Assembly: GCA_012934845.2 (NCBI GenBank)
Contig: WNNJ02000295.1
Location: forward strand, 51,262-115,261
Origin: Pomphorhynchus laevis
Taxonomy: Eukaryota; Acanthocephala; Palaeacanthocephala; Echinorhynchida; Pomphorhynchidae
Length of the DNA: 64,000 bases
Reading direction: 5' to 3'
Positions within the stretch are counted from its first letter, which is position 1; each line of letters begins with the position of its first letter. Position numbers and translations under genes: made by a program. This document shows positions 58,152 through 64,000 of this stretch, piece by piece. The notes below the pieces were generated by a model. The model was not told where the DNA came from. It saw nothing but the letters and a program-made list of their open reading frames with translations, and searched no databases.

Positions 58152-61100
58152 TTGAAGACGTTTTAGCTGTCTTCTTGACTTTTTAGAAAAAGCATTTTAT
58201 ACACAACGCTTGATTGTAGCCTAAAATTATAGTAACTTTAAACATGTACATTGGAACATCTTTATTTCTATATAGAGTTTAAATGATGCGGCATTATGTC
58301 ATTTAATTATAATTTAAAAGAATATAGCATGTGGATGATTAAGATAACATAAACATGCATGATCTTTATTGTTATATAATTCATTTAAATACGGACATAT
58401 GTTTCAAGTTGTGTCGTTTGATTACTTATCAAAACAAACGATAATTTTACTATTAATCACCTCAAAACGTCAGAGAGGAACACAAGCCATCATCAGTAGT
58501 ATAAGCAATCTCGATGAACTTTCGACTGCCAATTAGACTTTTAAAAAATGGCACGTTATCTTCATAGTTTTATCGAACTGCTGAATTCTCGTAAACTGAA
58601 AATTTGCTCGTCAAACTATCTCCATTCATATCAGTCAATATTTTGTTTCGTTGTAGTGTCATTTGTTTAATTATTCGAAAGATTATCGTCTGTATTTTTT
58701 AGATTGTATTAAACAAACATGATAACAAAATTCAGCATTTCATTGGAATAGGGCAAAATGTTAAAAGATGCAATATGTAAAAAAGTCAACAGATAACGAT
58801 CAGCATAATATTTGTCACGTTTTAAAGTAAATAATGACTCAGAGCACTGATCAGTAGTATACGCCATGTTGATTACGTTTTGGCTGTTTGCTTGAATTCT
58901 AAAAATTGCATTTTCTACAAATTGCTTGATTTAAGCGCTTAAATTATAGTAACTAAAAGCTTGCATATTAGATTATCTCAATTTATATCAAACGTTTTAA
59001 TGATGCGGCGGTTTGTTATTTTAATATTCTCCAAAAGAATTTAGCCTGTGTATGTTTAAGATAGCATCAAACATTCATGATACTAATTGTCATTGATTTC
59101 AATGGAATACGGCAATATGTTTCAAGCTGCTGTTGTTTGATAACTTATAAAAACTAACGATAATCATACTATTAATCACATCTTAACGTCAAAGAAAAAC
59201 AGAGGCCATCAACAGTTGTATAGGCAATCTCGATGACGTTTATACTGGCAGCTTCACTTTTGAAAAAAAGCATGTTCTCAAAATTTCCTCATTCGAACTG
59301 CTGAATTCTCGTAAACTAATAATCTGCTTGTCATTCTATCATTATTTATATCAATCAATTTATTTGTTGTGTTGTAGTGTCATTCGTTTAATTATAAAAA
59401 AGATAATCGTATGTATCTTTGAGATTGCATTAAACGAGCATGATGGCAAGAGTCAACATTTCATAGGAATATGGAAAAATGTAAAAAGCTGCAATAGGTA
59501 AAAAAAAGTTTACAGATTATGATAAGCCTATTATATGTAACGTCAAAACGTCAATAATTACCCATAAACTAATCAGTAGTTAAATCAATCCTGATGTTTT
59601 TATGGCTGTCTGCTTGCTTTCTAAAAGAATGCATTCTTAATAAATTGCTCAATTAAAGCGGCAAAATTACTTTGAATTTTAATATAAGACCATGTTTATT
59701 TATATCAAGCATTTAATTGATGCGGACTTGTGTCACATTATGATCCTTTAAAAGAATTTGGCATGTATATGATTAAGATAAAATCAAACATGCATGATAT
59801 TAATTGTCATAGATTTCATTTCAATACGGCATTATGTTTAAAGCTGCTGTCGTTTAATAACGGATCACAAGTAACGATTAGCATACTATTAGTCACATTT
59901 AAACGTTCAAACTTAACACAAGCACTTATCTGTTGTATGAACAATCTCGATTACGTGTCAGATGCCTGCTTGACTTACAAAAATAACATGTTCTCTAAAT
60001 TGCTTATTTCGAACTAAAGAATCCTCGTAAACTAAAAATATGCTAGTTAGACTATCTCTATTTATATTAGTCAATTTTTTTGCGTTGTAGCGTTATTGAA
60101 TTATTTATTTGCAAGATTAACGTATGTATCTTTGTAATTGCATTAAAAAGGCATGATAACAAGACTAGGTATTTCATTTGAACTAGACAAAATGTTCAAA
60201 TATGTAAAAAAAGTCAACAGATTACGATCAGCATTATATTTGTAACGTCTAAATGTCATTGCGACCGGAAGCACTTATCAGTAGTATAAGTCATCTTGAT
60301 GACGTTTTGGTTGTTTGCTTTACTTTTTAAAAACACCATTTTATATAAAATGCTTGATTGTAGCGTAAAATTATAGAAACTTTAAACATGCACATTAGAC
60401 CATCTTTATTTATATAAAGAGTTTAAATGATGCGGCATTGTGTTATTTATTATCATTTAAAAGAATTTAGCATGTGGATGGTTAAGATAACATAAACATG
60501 CATGATCTTTATTGTTATATAATTTAACTAAATACGGCAATATGTTCTAAGTTGTGTCGTTTGATTACTTATCAAAACTAACGATAATCATACTATTAAT
60601 AACATCTAAACGTCAACGGGGAACACAAGCCATCATCAGTAGTATAAGCAATCTCGATGACGTTTCGACTGCCAATTAGGCTTTTAAAAATAGCATGTTA
60701 TCTTCATAGTTTTATCGAACTGCTGAATTCTCGTAAACTTGAAATTTGATTGTCAGACTATCTCTTTTTATATCAGTCAATTTCTTTGTGTCGTCATAAT
60801 TCATTAAGGTATTTGAAAGATTATCGTATGTATCATTGAGATTGCATCTAACAAGCATGATAACAAGAGACAGCATTTCATTGGAATAGTGCAAAATGTT
60901 AAATATGCAATACGTAAAAACGTCAACAGAAAACTATCCGCATACTATTTGCCACGTTTAAACTTCAATGATACTTAAAAGCACTAATTAGTAGTATGAT
61001 CTATCTTGATGACGTTTCGGCTTTTCGCTTGACTTTTAAAAATTGCATTTCGTACAATTGGGTGATTTTAGCGGCAAAATTATAGTAACTTAAAACTTGA

Positions 61101-64000
61101 ATATAAACTATCTCTTTTGATTTTAGGCGTTTTAATAATGCAGCATTGTGTCATTTTATTATCCTTTCAAAGAATTTAAAATGTGTATGATTAAGATTAC
61201 ATCAAACATGCATGATACTAATTGTCATTGATTTCAATGGAATACGGTAATTTGTTCAGAACAGCTGTCGTTTAATAACTTATCAACACTATCGATTACA
61301 ATACTATTGGTAACCACTGAACGTCAAAGATAAACACAAGCACTCATTAGTAGTAGTCGCGTCTCGATGACGTTTATACTGGCAGCTTTACTTTTGAAAA
61401 ATATCATGTTCTCAAAATTTCCTTATTTGAACTGCTGAATTCTCGTAAACTAATAATCTGCTTGTCTTTCTATCATTATTTATATCAGTCAATTTATTTG
61501 TTGCGTTGTAGTGTCATTCGTTAAATTATTAAAAAGATAATCGTATGTATCTTTGAGATTGCATTTAACAAGCATTATGACAAGAGCCAACATTTCATTG
61601 GAATATGGCAAAATGTAAAAAGCTGCAATAGGTAAAAAACGTTAACAAATTACGATCAGCATACTATTTGTAACGTCTAAACGTCAATATTCATTGAAAG
61701 CACAAAACAGTTGTAAAATCAATCTTGATGACTTATTGGCTGTCCGCTTGCTTTATAAAAATTCCGTTTTTTATAAATTGCTTGATTTAAGCGGTGAAAT
61801 TTTAACTTAAAATTTAAATATTAGACTATATCTATTTATATCTAGCATTTAAATGATGCGACATTTTGTCAAATTATAATCCTTTTAAAGAATTTGGCAT
61901 GCGTATGATCAAGATAGCATCGAACATGCATGATATTAATTGTCATAGATTTCAATTCAATACGGCATTATGTTTTAAGCTGCTGTTTTTTAATAACTAA
62001 ACAACACTAACGATTAGCATACTATTATTCACATCTTAACGTTCAAGCTGAACACAAACAGTCATCTGTAGTATGAACAATCTCGATGACGTTTCGGATG
62101 TCGCTTGACTCTAAAAAATAGCATGTTCTCTAAATTGCTTTATTCGAACTGAAGAATCCTCATAAACTAAAAATCTGCTAGTTAGACTATCTCTATTTAT
62201 ATCAGTTAATTTTTTTTGTGTTGTAGCGTCATTCGTTAAATTATTTTAAAGATTAACGTATGTATCTTTAAAATTGCATTAAACAAGCATAAAAACAAGA
62301 GTCAGTATTTCATTGGAATTAGGCAAAATGTTCAAATATGTAGAAAAAGTCAACAGATTACGATCAGCATTATATTTGTAACGTCTAATCGTCAATGATA
62401 ACCGAAAGCACTAGTCAGTAGTATGGGTCATTTTGATTACGTTTTAGCTGTATTCTTGACTTTTTAGAAAAAGAATTTTATACAGAACCATTGATTGTAG
62501 CGTAAAATTAAAGTAACTTTAAACATGCACATTGCACCATCTTTATTTATATAAAGAGTTTAAATGATGCGGCATTGTGTCATTTAATAATCATTTAAAA
62601 GAATTTAGCATGTGGATGATTAAGATAGCATAAACATGCATCATCTTTATTGTTAAAACATTCAATTAAATATGGCAATATGTTTCAAGTTGTGTCGTTT
62701 GATTATTTATCAAAACAAATGATAATTTTACTATTAATCAAATCTAAACCTCAAAGAGGAACTCAAGCCATCATCAGTTGTAAAAGCCAATCACGATGAC
62801 GTTTCGGCTGCCAGTTAGACTTTTAAAACATAGCATGTGCTCTTCATAGTTTAATCGAACTGCTGAATTCTCGTAAACTGAAAATTTGCTTGTCAGACTA
62901 TCTGCATTCGTATTAGTCAATATTTTGTTTCGTTGTAGTTTAATTATTCGAAAGATTATCGAAATATTGTTTAATTATTCGAAAGATTTTCGTATGTATT
63001 TTTGAGATTGTATTAAACAAGCATGATAACAAAATTCTGCATTTCATTGGAATAGGGTAACATGTTAAAAGCTGCAATATGTAAAAAAGTCAACAGATAA
63101 CGATCAGCATGCTATTTGTCACGTTTAAAAGTAAATGATGACCCAGAGGACTTATCAGTAGTATAAGCCATGTTGATTACGTTTTGGCTGTTTGCTTGAC
63201 TTCTAAAATTTGCATTTTCTACAAATTGCTTGATTTAAGCGCTAAAATTATAGTAACTTAAAGCTTGCATATTAGATTATCTCTATTTATATCAAACGTT
63301 TTAATGAAGCGGCATTGTATAATTTTATTATTCTCTAAAATAATTTAGCCTGTGTATGTTCAAGATAGCATCAAACATGCATGATACTAATTGTCATTGA
63401 TTTCAATGGAATACGGCAATATGTTGCAAGCTGCTGTTGTTTGATAACTTTTAAAAACTAACGATAATCATACTATTAATCACATCTAATCGTCAAAGAA
63501 AAACAGAGGCCATCAACAGTAGTATAAGCAATCTCGATGACGTTTATACTGGCAGCTTGACTTTTGAAAAATAGCATGTTCTCAAAATTTCCTTATTCGA
63601 ACTGCTGAATTCTCGTAAACTAATAATCAGCTTGTCATTCTATCATTATTTATATCAGTCAATTTATTTGTTGCGTTGTAGTGTCATTCAATGAATTATT
63701 AAAAAGATAATCGTATGTATCTTTGAGATTGCATTAAACAAGCATTATGGCAAGAGTCAACATTTCATTTGAATATGGAAAAATTTAAAAAGCTGCAATA
63801 GGTAAAAAACGTTTACAGATTATGATCAGCCTACTATTTGTAACGTCAAAACGTCAATAATTATCGAAAGCACTAATCAGTAGTAAAATCAATCTTGATG
63901 ACTCTATGGCTGTCTGCTTGCTTTATAAAAAATTCATTCTTAATAAATTGCTCAATTAAAGCGGCAAAATTACTTTAAATTTTAATATAAGACCATGTTT
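58133..64000. repeat. Main satellite, young array continuing to window end
   Basis: Same monomers and order as 26607-45839. The GACTCAGAGCACTGATCAG-type variant at about 58.82 kb returns at about 63.12 kb, and the CAGATTATGAT(A/C)AGCCTA variant at about 59.51 kb returns at about 63.82 kb, both about 4.30 kb apart. A short duplication sits at about 62938-62990 (TTTAATTATTCGAAAGATT twice). ORFs at 59730-60017 and 60712-60894 are satellite frames. Confidence 0.92.

Overview
The window is repeat DNA from an animal nuclear genome, most likely a non-model invertebrate. The case rests on content: multi-kilobase satellite arrays with higher-order organisation, plus Penelope-like elements, two kinds of non-LTR retrotransposon (restriction-like-endonuclease and apurinic-endonuclease types) and a Ty3/gypsy element. 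No host gene, tRNA, rRNA, CRISPR or bacterial operon was found. The sequence is strongly AT-rich, except that the retrotransposon ORFs are less so. I cannot name the species.

Layout: 1-1139 is a decayed Penelope-like element (PLE) on the minus strand, running off the left edge. 1140-3234 is a minor satellite of about 306-bp monomers holding a foldback insert (2784-2927). 3235-8214 is an old, diverged part of the main satellite. 8434-11822 is a second minus-strand PLE, split by a 5'-truncated LINE (9131-10377) with a perfect 15-bp target duplication. 11823-17482 is more diverged main satellite. 17483-19974 is a short Ty3/gypsy element with 84-bp LTRs. 19975-20876 and 26607-45839 are main satellite, young and highly ordered in the second block. 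Between them, 20877-26606 is a near-complete retrotransposon encoding PHD finger, reverse transcriptase (RT), restriction-like endonuclease (RLE) and a ubiquitin-specific protease (USP) domain. 45840-58132 is a satellite-free island of five elements end to end: an I/R1-like LINE, three related RLE elements (A intact, B without its RT core, C 5'-truncated) and a third PLE. 58133-64000 returns to the ordered satellite.

The main satellite is nested: about 357-bp monomers of two alternating types form about 716-bp dimers, three dimers make a 2.14-kb unit, and six make a 4.3-kb unit. All TEs lie in or beside it, as expected of centromeric or pericentromeric heterochromatin.

The most notable points are: (1) a complete-looking USP deubiquitinase domain fused to a PHD-RT-RLE retrotransposon; (2) an LTR element whose putative primer-binding site is a perfect 14-nt complement of its own LTR, with no tRNA-type site, suggesting Tf1-like self-priming; (3) small perfect hairpins at four element junctions of the 45.8-58.1 kb island; (4) a shared 5' module in otherwise different RLE elements; (5) an RLE element that lost its RT but kept its DNA-binding and endonuclease domains.
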